64,000 nucleotides of DNA from JAMZMI01 sp047632435 (GTDB lineage Bacteria; Bacteroidota; Bacteroidia; Cytophagales; Cyclobacteriaceae), in assembly GCA_047632435.1 (NCBI GenBank), contig JBLICU010000002.1, forward strand, positions 95,928-159,927. Direction: 5' to 3'. Each line of letters starts with the position of its first letter. Position 1 is the first letter of the stretch. Below, in pieces: positions 52,198 through 61,147 of the stretch. Under the pieces are notes generated by a model. That model had not been told where the DNA came from, searched no databases, and saw only the letters and a list, made by a program, of their open reading frames with translations. The position numbers and the translations under genes are program-made.

Positions 52198-52962
52198 TTA
52201 TCTATTGAGCCATTTTTTAAAAGCTCCTGACCGTTCTACACTCACTACTACATCGATACTTTTGGGTGACGGTGGTTGAAGATCAATTTTCACCCGACTT
52301 TTAGAATAGGCTATCATACTTTGGATAGAATTGAAGGAGATAATGAATTTTCTGTTAATCCGGAAAAATTTGCTTGTATTCAAGCTGGCCTCAATATCAC
52401 CCAGATTGTAAGTTATGATGTGTTGGGTTCCCTTTTTGGTGACAAGAAAGGTATATCTGTCTTCACTAAAAAAATAAGCCACCTCACTTTCGGGTATAGA
52501 AGAAATTCTGTCACCGAGAGTCACCAGAAACCGCTCCTGAAACTGAGGTTCAGAATTAGGTCCGAGTGCCGATAAAAGCGTATTCATGTCAAAATCCTTT
52601 TTATCTCTTGACCAGTTTTTGTATTTGGCAATGGCCACTTTTAATTCTTCACTGTCTATGGGCTTGAGGAGATAGTCAATGCTGTTTTCCTTGAATGCGC
52701 GCAGCGCATATTGATCATATGCTGTGGTAAGAACGATTGGTATATTTTTATTGACCTGACGGAAGATATCAAAGCTCAAACCATCACCAAGCTCAATATC
52801 GGAGAGTATGAGATCCACATCATTTTCCAATAACCACTTAGTAGCCGATTTCACGCTATCAAGTTTTACAACTACCTGAGAGTCTGGACTTACCTCATTT
52901 AAAGTTTTAGCCAGATCTTCAGCGGCGAGTGGTTCGTCTTCGATAATGGCAATTTTTAACAT
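52198..52962 (-). CDS. LytTR-type response regulator
   Basis: A 254-residue regulator: receiver domain (1-120) with Glu8-Asp9-Glu10, phospho-acceptor Asp55 (LILSDIELGDG) and a switch Lys (YLLKPIDSEEL), then a LytTR DNA-binding domain (about 145-254) with AYFFSEDRYTFLVT and FFRINRKFIISFNSIQ. LytTR proteins bind promoters as dimers in bacterial signalling. It is 33 bp downstream of the REC-histidine kinase gene, its probable partner. Confidence 0.93.
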   Translation of the reverse strand: MLKIAIIEDEPLAAEDLAKTLNEVSPDSQVVVKLDSVKSATKWLLENDVDLILSDIELGDGLSFDIFRQVNKNIPIVLTTAYDQYALRAFKENSIDYLLKPIDSEELKVAIAKYKNWSRDKKDFDMNTLLSALGPNSEPQFQERFLVTLGDRISSIPESEVAYFFSEDRYTFLVTKKGTQHIITYNLGDIEASLNTSKFFRINRKFIISFNSIQSMIAYSKSRVKIDLQPPSPKSIDVVVSVERSGAFKKWLNR

Positions 52963-52995
52963 TTAGGCTGGTTTTTAATTGCAATCAATATAAGG

Positions 52996-53979
52996 CTAAT
53001 CTACCAGTAATGGAATTTTTGAATAGTAATATCCGTCGTTGACAAAAAAGACAGGCTTCATATCCGTCATATAAGAGTATCGTCTCATTAAGTTCTCCTG
53101 ACCAATAAATGTTGAAACGACATGTTTCTTAGGTTGATAATTATTTTTCACTACCAACCAGCCCTCTTCATTGTATAAGGTGACTACAAGCGGATGCTCA
53201 AACGTGGCATTGTTGTGTTTCATGGTATTTTCAATCAAAATCTGCAATGATGAACTTGGGATTTTATACCCTAATGCCGTTAAGTCTATATCATTTATAA
53301 ATTCAAGTGCCTTTTGGAATCGAGTGTTTTGAAGATGGAAATAATTGATACAAAATTTAAGTTCATCGCTGAGCAACACCATATTGTCCTTGTTATGCTC
53401 TAGCATATATCTATAAATATTGGACAGCTTGCTTATAAAGTCTCTTGCTTCAATATTATCAGGCACCAACGCCCTGAGGGTATTAAGGCAATTGAAAAGA
53501 AAATGTGGGTTGACTTGGTTTCTCAAACTCTCCAGCTCTGTGATCACCATTTCCTTCTCCTTTCTCTCAGAAAGAAGAAGCAATTCCTTGTTGGTTTTGG
53601 TCAGTCGGTAGTTTTCTATTGCCCGACTAACCACTATTTTCATTTCATCGAAGGTCCATGGTTTCGATATGTAATAAAAAATGTGACCTTGATTGATTGC
53701 TTTTATAACCGTATCCATATCCGCATATCCTGTCACCAAAATTCTAACAGGATCTAAAGATATTTCCATTGAATTTTTTAGAAACTCAATCCCAGTCATT
53801 CTGGGCATACGCTGATCTGTGAGGATGACAGATATTTCAGGATGCTTTTGGAGCGTTTCTAATCCTTCTTTACCAGATTTGGCAGTTAATACTTCATACT
53901 CACGCCTAAATACAGTTTTGAAATAGTCAATATTGCCTTGTTCATCGTCTACATAGAGGATTTTGACAAGGTCAGACAT
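52996..53979 (-). CDS. receiver domain fused to LytS-type histidine kinase
   Basis: A 327-residue soluble protein. Residues 1-125 are a receiver domain with phospho-acceptor Asp55 (VILTDQRMPRMTG) and Lys (YYISKPW). A coiled coil leads to a His_kinase (LytS) domain with phospho-acceptor His159 (NQVNPHFLFNCLNTL) and an ATPase N-box LIENTMKHN. The G-box is STFIGQENLMRR, where the family has G-I-G, so one glycine is replaced by Phe. There are no membrane helices, so it likely takes its input from another kinase through the receiver, then phosphorylates the LytTR regulator downstream. Confidence 0.88.
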   Translation of the reverse strand: MSDLVKILYVDDEQGNIDYFKTVFRREYEVLTAKSGKEGLETLQKHPEISVILTDQRMPRMTGIEFLKNSMEISLDPVRILVTGYADMDTVIKAINQGHIFYYISKPWTFDEMKIVVSRAIENYRLTKTNKELLLLSERKEKEMVITELESLRNQVNPHFLFNCLNTLRALVPDNIEARDFISKLSNIYRYMLEHNKDNMVLLSDELKFCINYFHLQNTRFQKALEFINDIDLTALGYKIPSSSLQILIENTMKHNNATFEHPLVVTLYNEEGWLVVKNNYQPKKHVVSTFIGQENLMRRYSYMTDMKPVFFVNDGYYYSKIPLLVD

Positions 53980-53985
53980 TAGTCA

Positions 53986-54174
53986 TCAATTTTTAAGTCC
54001 TCCTTTCAGCATGACTACCAATAAAGAAAGTCCAGAAATGAAAATAATGCTGGTCATGATTTTGACCAACAATACTGAGCTTTCACCTGTTTCATTCACA
54101 ATTAACATTAGCACCAACCCCAAAATGGCAAGAAGGATACCGCCGAAATACGCAATTTGTTTTAATAGGTGCAT
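53986..54174 (-). CDS. small two-helix membrane protein
   Basis: A 62-residue protein (start at 54174 or 54177): two hydrophobic helices, AYFGGILLAILGLVLMLIV and IMTSIIFISGLSLLVVML, joined by NETGESSVLLVK, with a basic C-terminus (KGGLKN). It ends 6 bp before the REC-histidine kinase start, so it is probably the first gene of the signalling operon and may recruit the soluble kinase to the membrane. That is inference. Function unknown. Confidence 0.6.
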   Translation of the reverse strand: MHLLKQIAYFGGILLAILGLVLMLIVNETGESSVLLVKIMTSIIFISGLSLLVVMLKGGLKN

Positions 54175-54410
54175 CATGTAGATATTGTTGTATGCTCAAA
54201 AAAGGAATAACTAATCCACAATGCCAAGACATTGTAGATATTATTGTCAAAATTTTCGTCAATAAGTGAAATTCACATAAGAATTAAACAGCGACCGATT
54301 TCAATAAAAAGTTGTTCTTTACTCTGCTAAAATCAACCGTACTAACTAAGCATGCTCAATTTCAACTATCTATCTGTTTTTATTTAGATTTAAATAAAAA
54401 ACGCCCGCAG

Positions 54411-55268
54411 ATGACATCACGAATACTCCTATCTACTCTTTCGCTCTGGTTTGGATTCACCGTTTTTGGTCAAACTGAATACGCCTACGAAACCTTTGAT
54501 GATACGCGCATTGTCAATGGTCATTCTATCGAAACCAATGCCGAAGGTATACTTACATTTATCATAGCCCATAGGTTCGGACCTATGAACAGTGGGCCAA
54601 AATTCCTCTGGGGTCTGGATAACGCTACCATGCGCATGGGGCTTGATTATGGAATCAACAAAAATCTCACAGTTAGGATAGGAAGAACCTCTACCGATGG
54701 AACCGTAGATGGATTCGCTAAGTAACGACTACTCTATCAAGCCTCTGGAGAAAAAAACGTTCCGATTTCAGTTACACTATTGGCTGGTTATGCTGTCAAA
54801 TCTAAGATTTTAACCAAGCCTGATCTCGATCTAACACAAAAATCATCTTACACAACACAACTTATATTGGCGAGGCAATTCAGTCAAAAATTCAGTGCTC
54901 AATTGATGTCGACTTTGGTGCTCAGAAATTTAGTGCCGAGCGATGAAAAGAATGATATTATTTCTCTGGGTATGGCCGGCCAATACCAATTTCTTAAAAA
55001 CTGGAGCTTGTCTGCTGAATATTATCTCACTCCAAAATCAAGTTTGCCGGACGGAACTGGTGTAAGTGGAGAGTACTTTCAGTCTTTGGCATTTGGGATT
55101 CAGATTGATACCAAAGGTCATGTGTTTCAGCTACATGTCGGCAACAGTGCGGGCATGACAGAGCGAATCTTCATCACGGAAACCGGTGGAGACTGGATAG
55201 CCGGTGACATCTTTTTCGGATTTAATATCACTCGTGATTTCAAAGTAAAAGGCAGAAAAATCAGGTAA
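54411..55268 (+). pseudogene. DUF5777 beta-barrel protein interrupted by in-frame TAA
   Basis: From ATG 54411 the protein has a signal peptide (1-20, ending VFGQ) and DUF5777 features: TRIVNGHSIETNAEGILTF, IIAHRFGPMNSG, LDNATMRMGLDYGI and IGRTSTDGTVDGFAK. It stops at TAA (54723-54725), but in the same frame it continues RLLYQASGEKNVPISVTLLAGYA through FNITRDFKVKGRKIR. The family has Tyr at the stop position (KYRLL), so a TAC/TAT to TAA change is the simplest cause. DUF5777 barrels usually accompany cytochrome c or YceI genes, as here. Confidence 0.8.
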
Positions 55269-55270
55269 TC

Positions 55271-56274
55271 ATGGAAAAATTAAAAAAAATCATCCTGACC
55301 TTATTGGTGTCCATTGCTGCTGTTGCGATGATGCAAAATCAAAGCGCACCAGCCTGGAAGAGCGAAACGCCCATCTTTGAAGTACTCGAATCACTTGGGG
55401 AGAAAAAACCGGATCATTTCGTGAAGCCCACTCCAGAGAAGATCTCAACAGGTGAAGATCTGGTGAAGCTTGGCAGAGCAACAAAGGCCAATGGAAAAAA
55501 GAGTCCATACATTAGTAAGTTTTACACCTGCACGAGCTGTCACAATCTTCAGCGTGAGGATCCTGATCTGAGTGTGATTGATCAGGATGCCCGACTCAAT
55601 TATGCGATCGAAAATCAAATTCCTTATTTACAGGAGTCTTCTTTTTGGGGAATAGTCAATCGCGAAACTTGGTATAACGATGACTATGTTTTGAAATATG
55701 GAGACTTGGTAAGAAAAGCTGAGCACAGCCTTAGAGAAAGTGTGGAGTTGTGTGCGGTCGTTTGCTCACAAGGCAGGACATTGGAAAATTGGGAAATGGA
55801 AAGCATATTGGCCTATATATGGAGCTTACAAATCAAAATGGGCGATCTAAACCTTTAGATCAAGATGTATCAAGCTGGAAATCGAATAACTCCGAGCAAA
55901 ATCTGGCCCTGATCAAATCTAAATATCTGTTAAAATCACCCGCCACTTTTGTAGATCCTCCAAAAGATCCTTTGGTTGGTTATGAGTTAGAAGGGCGACC
56001 TGAACTTGGAAAAGCCAGCATTGAATTAGGATGCCAGCATTGCCACCGACCTGAAGGTGAAAGCGATGTGGTGTTTAGAAACGATGACCTCACCCTCAAC
56101 TGGCTCAAGAATCACATGATGGACAAAGGTGACAAATCCATTTATCAGATTATTCGCAAAGGAACATATGCTGAATACGGACACAAAGAATACATGCCAC
56201 ATTACACATTAGAAAAAATGTCGCATCAACAAGTGGAAGATCTTCGGGCTTTTGTTGTTCAGGGGGCATTATAA
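55271..56274 (+). pseudogene. diheme-type cytochrome c, frameshifted
   Basis: The first frame (55271-55858) has a signal or anchor helix, the first heme motif Cys87-Thr-Ser-Cys90-His91 (CTSCHNLQ), then RESVELCAVVCSQGRTLENWE and ILAYIWSLQIKMGDLNL before a TAG at 55856. The sequence continues in another frame: LDQDVSSWKSNN through GCQHCHRPEGES, the second heme motif, and ends at 56274. One extra T in the run at 55854-55856 would join both halves (GDLNL-LDQD). Periplasmic electron-transfer protein of a family common in Bacteroidota, probably non-functional here. It directly follows the broken DUF5777 gene. Confidence 0.8.
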
Positions 56275-56276
56275 AA

Positions 56277-56317
56277 AAAGCCGCCCAAATCAATCTCTTA
56301 ATTTGGGCGGCTTTCGA
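56277..56317. terminator. bidirectional intrinsic terminator
   Basis: AAAGCCGCCCAAAT (56277-56290) and ATTTGGGCGGCTTT (56301-56314) form a perfect 14-bp stem with a 10-nt loop, A run before and T run after. It serves the cytochrome gene and the facing desaturase gene. Confidence 0.95.
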
Positions 56318-56337
56318 TACATTTATATTTGACTCAA

Positions 56338-57159
56338 TCAGGCGGCCACTTTGGATTTTGCTGCCTTCGACTCAGGTCTCAGCTTAACATCTGATTTATT
56401 AACAATGCTGATCACACCAAGTTTATCTAGCACTTTGATGACTTGATAGGTAGGATCTATTTCATGCCATCTCACGCCACCAAAATTAGCTCGTGAGCCA
56501 TACTTGTGGTGATTGTTGTGATAGCTCTCTCCCATCATCAAAAAATCAAAAGGAAGGAAATTTCTAGAGGTATCTCCCACTTCAAAATTTCTATATCCAT
56601 AAACATGGGCAAACCAGTTGATGATCGCTCCGTGGATCGGGGAAAGTAACCACTGAAGTGGTAATAACAACCACAACCACCATACATCTGCATAAGTGTA
56701 ATAAACTCCGAAATAAGCTATTGACCAGCCTAATCTTGATACCCACGATCTGGCGAAATTATCGAATGCATGCCACTGCGGAACACCGTCTGTAAATCTG
56801 GCGTCTACTTCAACTTCTTTATTGGTGATGGTAGAATATGTCAATTTCGTTTTCCACATCATCTTAAATAAGTTAAGATCATATTTAGGTGAATGTGGAT
56901 CTTCTGGGGTATCAGCATAGGCATGGTGCATGCGGTGCATCACTCCATAACCATATGGGCTCAGGTAATTGGAACCCTGGAAAATCCATGTCAATACAAA
57001 AAATACTTTTTCAGTGAATCTGCTCATGGTAAACGCTTTGTGAGCGGAATACCTATGAAGGAAAAATGTCTGAAAAAACAGTGACAAGTACCACTGTGCG
57101 ATAAAAAAACCAATAATTACTGCCATTAAATCTCTTGTTTTCTTATAGTTATTATACAA
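56338..57159 (-). CDS. acyl-CoA/stearoyl-type (delta-9) fatty acid desaturase
   Basis: A 273-residue membrane desaturase of the stearoyl-CoA type. His boxes: HRYSAH, HRMHH (VMHRMHHAYADTPEDPHSP) and HNNHH (YHNNHHKYGS). Four transmembrane helices surround the diiron centre. The AKSKVAA C-terminal tail is basic. It inserts a first double bond, probably at delta-9, into saturated acyl chains. Together with the front-end desaturase at 44.2 kb this suggests active polyunsaturated or cold-adapted lipid synthesis, but regiospecificity is inferred. Monocistronic; the terminator is shared with the cytochrome gene. Confidence 0.92.
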   Translation of the reverse strand: MYNNYKKTRDLMAVIIGFFIAQWYLSLFFQTFFLHRYSAHKAFTMSRFTEKVFFVLTWIFQGSNYLSPYGYGVMHRMHHAYADTPEDPHSPKYDLNLFKMMWKTKLTYSTITNKEVEVDARFTDGVPQWHAFDNFARSWVSRLGWSIAYFGVYYTYADVWWLWLLLPLQWLLSPIHGAIINWFAHVYGYRNFEVGDTSRNFLPFDFLMMGESYHNNHHKYGSRANFGGVRWHEIDPTYQVIKVLDKLGVISIVNKSDVKLRPESKAAKSKVAA

Positions 57160-57240
57160 TAAAAAAGGAACCTCTCCTTTTCATTTATATAGACAAAGGC
57201 GAATCTGTCTTGTGACAAAAACAATAAAAAAAATTAAGAT

Positions 57241-57837
57241 TTATTTTTCTGAGGGGCCTGTTTCGAAAATGTGATCCATCAATTCGTTGAAATCACCATT
57301 TTGGGAAGCCTTATTGATGGCCTGAAAATAAGCTTCAACATCAAAATCGATACTGAATTTATCTGCCTCTTTGGATAGTTTTTCCTTCGCCCTGCACACC
57401 AACTGACGACAATGGTCTTTTTTCTTATTGAAAATCTCCTGAAGCTCATCGTACTCAAAGTCAAATCCCTCGCGGAGCAAGAAAAGCCCACGCTCGATTG
57501 GGCCTAGTTTTTTATGCAAAACTTGCAAAGCTGACGCCATCTCCTGTTTGACATCCAAATGAGAAAAATCAATTTTCTCAAAAAGCTCAGGAAGCTTTAC
57601 TGACTCTAGGTAATCTTTTTTCTTTTGCTTGAGTGAATTCAAATGGTTCAAGCAATTGTTTGTTACTGATCGTATCAAATAGGCTTTTGTATTTTCAACC
57701 TTGCTGGTATCAATAGAAAGATATTTCAGGAAAGTATCCTGAACGATATCCTCAGCATCGTGCATGCATCCCACCATCTTTCTGGCGATGGTTTGAAGCA
57801 TTGGCTGATATTGCGCTATGGTCAATGATGTGTTCAA
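57241..57837 (-). CDS. RNA polymerase sigma factor, sigma-70 ECF-like
   Basis: A 198-residue sigma-70 family factor. Region 2 has the motif DAEDIVQDTFLKYL and LIRSVTNNCLNHLNSLKQKKKDYL; region 4 has LLREGFDFEYDELQEIFNKKKDHCRQLVCRAKEKLS. No anti-sigma gene is adjacent. The RNA-polymerase-binding DAED motif and the helix-turn-helix are intact. It is of ECF size, and its promoters are unknown. A TAATTTTG element lies 20-27 bp upstream of the start on the minus strand. Confidence 0.9.
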   Translation of the reverse strand: MNTSLTIAQYQPMLQTIARKMVGCMHDAEDIVQDTFLKYLSIDTSKVENTKAYLIRSVTNNCLNHLNSLKQKKKDYLESVKLPELFEKIDFSHLDVKQEMASALQVLHKKLGPIERGLFLLREGFDFEYDELQEIFNKKKDHCRQLVCRAKEKLSKEADKFSIDFDVEAYFQAINKASQNGDFNELMDHIFETGPSEK

Positions 57838-57948
57838 TACAAATTCAATAAGTTTGCAAAATTAATAATTTTATCTACCGATTGCTATTTTATTTATAAC
57901 CGTACTTTCCGTAATTAGGCCAATTTACAATTTCTAACAATCTCCTTA

Positions 57949-58650
57949 ATGCTTGAAATCATTTATCAGGACAGTGTCCTAATTGCTATCAACAAACCAA
58001 ATGGCCTTCTTGTTCATCGCTCACCAATTGCGAGTGATGCCACAGAGTTTGCTGTGCAGCAATTGAGAGATCAAATCGGGCAAAGAGTATATCCAGTGCA
58101 TCGTTTAGACAGAAAAACTTCGGGAGTTTTACTTTTTGCATTGAATCATGAAACAGATGTGAACCTCCAAGTGCAGTTTCAGGAAAAAAAAGTAAATAAA
58201 ACCTACCATGCCATTCTCCGGGGATTCACCGAAGATTCAGGAACCATTGATTATGCATTGACAAGGGAAGATGGAAAAATACAGGAGGCGGTAACTCACT
58301 ATCAAACCTTGGATCGAACCGAAGTAGCCGTGCCGTTTGGCAAACACGACACTTCCAGATACTCACTAGTTGAAGCCAAACCTGAAACCGGGCGCATGCA
58401 CCAGCTGAGAAAACATTTCAAGCATATCCTCCACCCCATCATTGGCGACCGGGCACATGGCTGCAACAAACAAAACAAACTATTTCTGGAAACATGGCAG
58501 ATGACCACCATGATGTTGCATGCATCCACATTGATTATAAATCATCCAAAAACGGGTGAAAAGTTGGTTTTAAATGCTGAAATTCTGGATGAATTCAAGC
58601 GAACAATGAACTTTCTCAACCTAAATTTTCCTGCAATGGTAAGTGATTAG
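57949..58650 (+). CDS. RluA-family pseudouridine synthase (TruC-like)
   Basis: A 233-residue pseudouridine synthase. The catalytic motif is His51-Arg-Leu-Asp54 (YPVHRLDRKTSGVLLFA), with INKPNGLLVH near the N-terminus, RGFTEDSGTIDYAL in the middle and KPETGRMHQLRKHFKHILHPIIGD as the RNA-binding stretch. Lack of an S4 domain and the length suggest TruC (tRNA U65) rather than RluA-type rRNA enzymes; specificity is uncertain. Monocistronic. Confidence 0.9.
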   Translation: MLEIIYQDSVLIAINKPNGLLVHRSPIASDATEFAVQQLRDQIGQRVYPVHRLDRKTSGVLLFALNHETDVNLQVQFQEKKVNKTYHAILRGFTEDSGTIDYALTREDGKIQEAVTHYQTLDRTEVAVPFGKHDTSRYSLVEAKPETGRMHQLRKHFKHILHPIIGDRAHGCNKQNKLFLETWQMTTMMLHASTLIINHPKTGEKLVLNAEILDEFKRTMNFLNLNFPAMVSD

Positions 58651-58691
58651 CAGATTGTTGGCTAATATTGAGAAAAATTTATCCAGCAAAC

Positions 58692-59045
58692 ATGATAACC
58701 TGCTTAGCCATAGACGATGATCCTTTATTTCTCAAACTCATCCTTGCGTACGTTTCTGAGTTTGATGGGATTGAATTAATAGGAAGCTATACCAATCCTA
58801 TTGACGGGGTAATGGCGGTGGTCAAATCCAAACCGGACGTTCTCCTACTTGATATTGAAATGCCATATATGAATGGCTTTGAAACCATAGGAACACTTGA
58901 CAAATTCCCAAAAATCATTGTGATCTCAGGGCATCTAAACGATCTTGATCTTCCTGACTTTAATGTAGACAAATTTATCAGCAAGCGAAATCTAAATGAT
59001 CCTGAAACTCTTGAAAAGGCAATACGGGAAGTAATGGGACAGTGA
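58692..59045 (+). CDS. single-domain response regulator
   Basis: A 117-residue stand-alone receiver domain. Acidic residues Asp8-Asp9-Asp10 (AIDDDPLF), phospho-acceptor Asp54 (LLLDIEMPYMNG) and the switch Lys in FISKRNLND are present. There is no DNA-binding output, so it is likely a CheY-like intermediate in a phosphorelay or a fragment of a LytTR regulator. The ATG at 58692 is chosen because the receiver begins there (MITCLAIDDD); the in-frame ATG at 58668 would add eight unrelated residues. No kinase is adjacent. Confidence 0.85.
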   Translation: MITCLAIDDDPLFLKLILAYVSEFDGIELIGSYTNPIDGVMAVVKSKPDVLLLDIEMPYMNGFETIGTLDKFPKIIVISGHLNDLDLPDFNVDKFISKRNLNDPETLEKAIREVMGQ

Positions 59046-59105
59046 ATAGTAAGCCATGAACAGTAATCGGTAAGCAGCGATCAGTGGTCCGTAAAGTACT
59101 GAGAT
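59046..59105. repeat. degenerate intergenic repeat, copy 3
   Basis: Words of the type AACAGTAATCGGTAAGCAG follow one another after the response regulator stop codon. ACAGTAATC is shared, in reverse orientation, with the 15446-15605 region. Weak evidence. Confidence 0.35.
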
Positions 59106-59180
59106 AATTTTCCTAAAATCCAAACACTCTATACCCAACGAACAGCTTAAATTAGCAATTGAAAATGCGGAGTGAATAAA

Positions 59181-59636
59181 TTAGACCAAAACAAATGCTC
59201 TGCCAGCTTCGGTAACGGCATATGTTCTGATTGCTGCCAGTTGCTGATCCCCCAATTCCTTCAAAGAAGTTTTGCTTTCTTCTGGTGAAAAAGAACCTTC
59301 ACTGTCCCACCACTGATCTGCCAAAGTTTTAGCCTGCTGTTGATCTATTTCAAATAAGTGTAGTTGCGCATCTGAAATAACCCAAGCCTTATCTACTGCA
59401 CTGTATTTATTAAAAATCATTCCGCGGATGTTGGCAGCTGTCGAATCACCATTTTTGAAATAGGCCTCTGTATAGCTCATAGTATCCGGCTCTGTCATGA
59501 TGTTGTCCCAGAATTTTTTAGAGGAAATGATCTGAGCGGTGGTGACCAAATAACTTGATTCTCGATCTAGTGGTTGTCTACTAAGAGAACATTGTGCTTT
59601 GAACTGATTCTTCTTTTTAGACAGAAATTTAAACAT
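59181..59636 (-). CDS. conserved-looking cytosolic protein of unknown function
   Basis: A 151-residue protein from ATG 59636 (MFKFLSKKKNQFKAQC). No signal peptide or membrane segment. It has one cysteine, an alpha/beta pattern with ESSYLVTTAQIISSKKFWDNI, and a Glu/Gln-rich helical part (LADQWWDSEGSFSPEESK, then IRTYAVTEAGRAFVLV). I do not recognise a family. The upstream in-frame ATG at 59693 would add 19 basic residues and is less likely. Monocistronic; function unknown. Confidence 0.55.
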   Translation of the reverse strand: MFKFLSKKKNQFKAQCSLSRQPLDRESSYLVTTAQIISSKKFWDNIMTEPDTMSYTEAYFKNGDSTAANIRGMIFNKYSAVDKAWVISDAQLHLFEIDQQQAKTLADQWWDSEGSFSPEESKTSLKELGDQQLAAIRTYAVTEAGRAFVLV

Positions 59637-59762
59637 GCTCCTTTGTGTTTTTGGCTTATGTAGTGTACTCCTGTGGATTGGAAAGGTTACCAATTCAATG
59701 TTAAAAATATTGATTTCGTGATGAATGGATAAAGAATCAATAGAAAAAGTTAAAATTGAGGT

Positions 59763-60308
59763 ATGCTACGATCAACGATTCTCATGCTCGCCTTCTTTTT
59801 TTCAACATTAGCTTACGCCCAATTAGGAGCCACTTTCCCTGATCTGGAAGGTGAAAGTCTGGTGCATGGCATGGTCAATATTCCTACTGATGTTCAAGGT
59901 AAATACACCTTGGTGGGGATCGCTCTTTCCAAAAAATCAGAAACAAGCTTAAAAAGCTGGTTCAATCCTGTCTATCAGCAACTAATTAAAAAACCGGAGG
60001 CTGGTTTACTCTTTGCTTTTGATTATGATGTGAACGTCTATTTCGTTCCGATGCTCACCGGTGCAAAAAGACCTGCATACCAAAAGGTGATGGACAAGGT
60101 TGAAAAAGATGTAGACAAAAAACTACATCCTAATGTTTTGTTTTACAAAGGAAGCCTGGATGATTACAAAAAATCACTCAATATTGATGACAAGGATATC
60201 CCCTACTTCTACCTGCTAGACGCAGAAGGAAAAATAGTCTACGCCACTACGGGTTCATATTCCGAAGGGAAACTTCAAAAAATCATCGATAAACTTCCTT
60301 TCGATTAA
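59763..60308 (+). CDS. secreted thioredoxin-fold protein without CxxC
   Basis: A 181-residue protein with a signal peptide (1-19, ending LAYAQ). The mature domain resembles a thioredoxin-like fold (GATFPDLEGESL at the front, LVGIALSKKS after the second strand, and DIPYFYLLDAEGKIVYATTG before the last helix), similar in outline to ATP10- or TlpA-like proteins. The redox motif CxxC is absent, since the mature protein has no cysteines, so it is not a disulphide oxidoreductase. It ends 10 bp before murI. Function unknown. Confidence 0.65.
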   Translation: MLRSTILMLAFFFSTLAYAQLGATFPDLEGESLVHGMVNIPTDVQGKYTLVGIALSKKSETSLKSWFNPVYQQLIKKPEAGLLFAFDYDVNVYFVPMLTGAKRPAYQKVMDKVEKDVDKKLHPNVLFYKGSLDDYKKSLNIDDKDIPYFYLLDAEGKIVYATTGSYSEGKLQKIIDKLPFD

Positions 60309-60318
60309 ATTCCAGTCA

Positions 60319-61140
60319 ATGAAACAAGGACCAATTGGTATTTTCGATTCGGGATATGGCGGCCTCACGGTGATGAAAGAGATTGAGAAAGTCTTGCCTA
60401 CATACGATTATCTGTATTTGGGAGACAATGCCCGGACCCCATATGGCACTCGATCATTCGAAACCATCTACACATATACCCTGGAATGTGTGAAATATCT
60501 CTTTGATCAGGGTTGTCATCTGGTCATATTGGCCTGCAACACCGCATCTGCCAAAGCGCTAAGAACCATTCAGCAAAAAGATTTGATCAACATCGATGCA
60601 AGTAGACGTGTCCTCGGTGTGATCCGCCCTACCGCTGAGGTTTTGGGAAATTATACCCAAACAGGGGAAGTGGCCATCCTAGGAACAACAGGGACAATTA
60701 AATCAGAATCCTACATCATAGAGATCAACAAATTGTTCCCTGAACTAAAAGTCTACCAGCAGGCCTGCCCGATGTGGGTGCCTCTGGTTGAAAATGGAGA
60801 AGCAGAAAGTGATGGAGCGGATTACTTTGTGAAACAAGAATTGGAAAATGTGCGCGCCCAATCTGCTGGCATAGATACTTTGTTGCTCGCTTGCACCCAT
60901 TATCCGCTTTTGATTAAAAAGATAAAAGCCCATCTACCGGAAAACATTCAGGTGTTGACGCAAGGAGAGATTGTTGCCAAAAGTCTCAAAGACTATATGA
61001 GCAGACATCCTGAGATGGAAACCAGATGTTCGAAAGGAAGCTCCAGAAAATTTCTAACTACCGACTCGTCTGAAAACTTTGATAGCAAGGCTGAGCAATT
61101 TTATGGTGAATTCATAAAGTCTTCACACGTGCATTTTTAA
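60319..61140 (+). CDS. murI: glutamate racemase
   Basis: A 273-residue glutamate racemase, which supplies D-glutamate for peptidoglycan. The two catalytic cysteines are Cys73 (ILACNTASAKALR) and Cys192 (LLACTHYPLL); GIFDSGYGGLTV near the N-terminus and YLGDNARTPYG are typical. It is in a run of four genes read in the same direction (59763, murI, TfoX-like, GNAT), with gaps of 10, 7 and 37 bp. Confidence 0.96.
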   Translation: MKQGPIGIFDSGYGGLTVMKEIEKVLPTYDYLYLGDNARTPYGTRSFETIYTYTLECVKYLFDQGCHLVILACNTASAKALRTIQQKDLINIDASRRVLGVIRPTAEVLGNYTQTGEVAILGTTGTIKSESYIIEINKLFPELKVYQQACPMWVPLVENGEAESDGADYFVKQELENVRAQSAGIDTLLLACTHYPLLIKKIKAHLPENIQVLTQGEIVAKSLKDYMSRHPEMETRCSKGSSRKFLTTDSSENFDSKAEQFYGEFIKSSHVHF

Positions 61141-61147
61141 ACATTGA

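Noticed and set aside
54312..54410. Upstream start for the DUF5777 protein
   Set aside because: The signal peptide begins at 54411; the extension is unrelated sequence before it.
54723..54725. TAA reassigned to a sense codon in this organism
   Set aside because: Many intact genes in the window end properly at TAA (for example gpsA, pgk and the RND permease), so codon reassignment does not fit.
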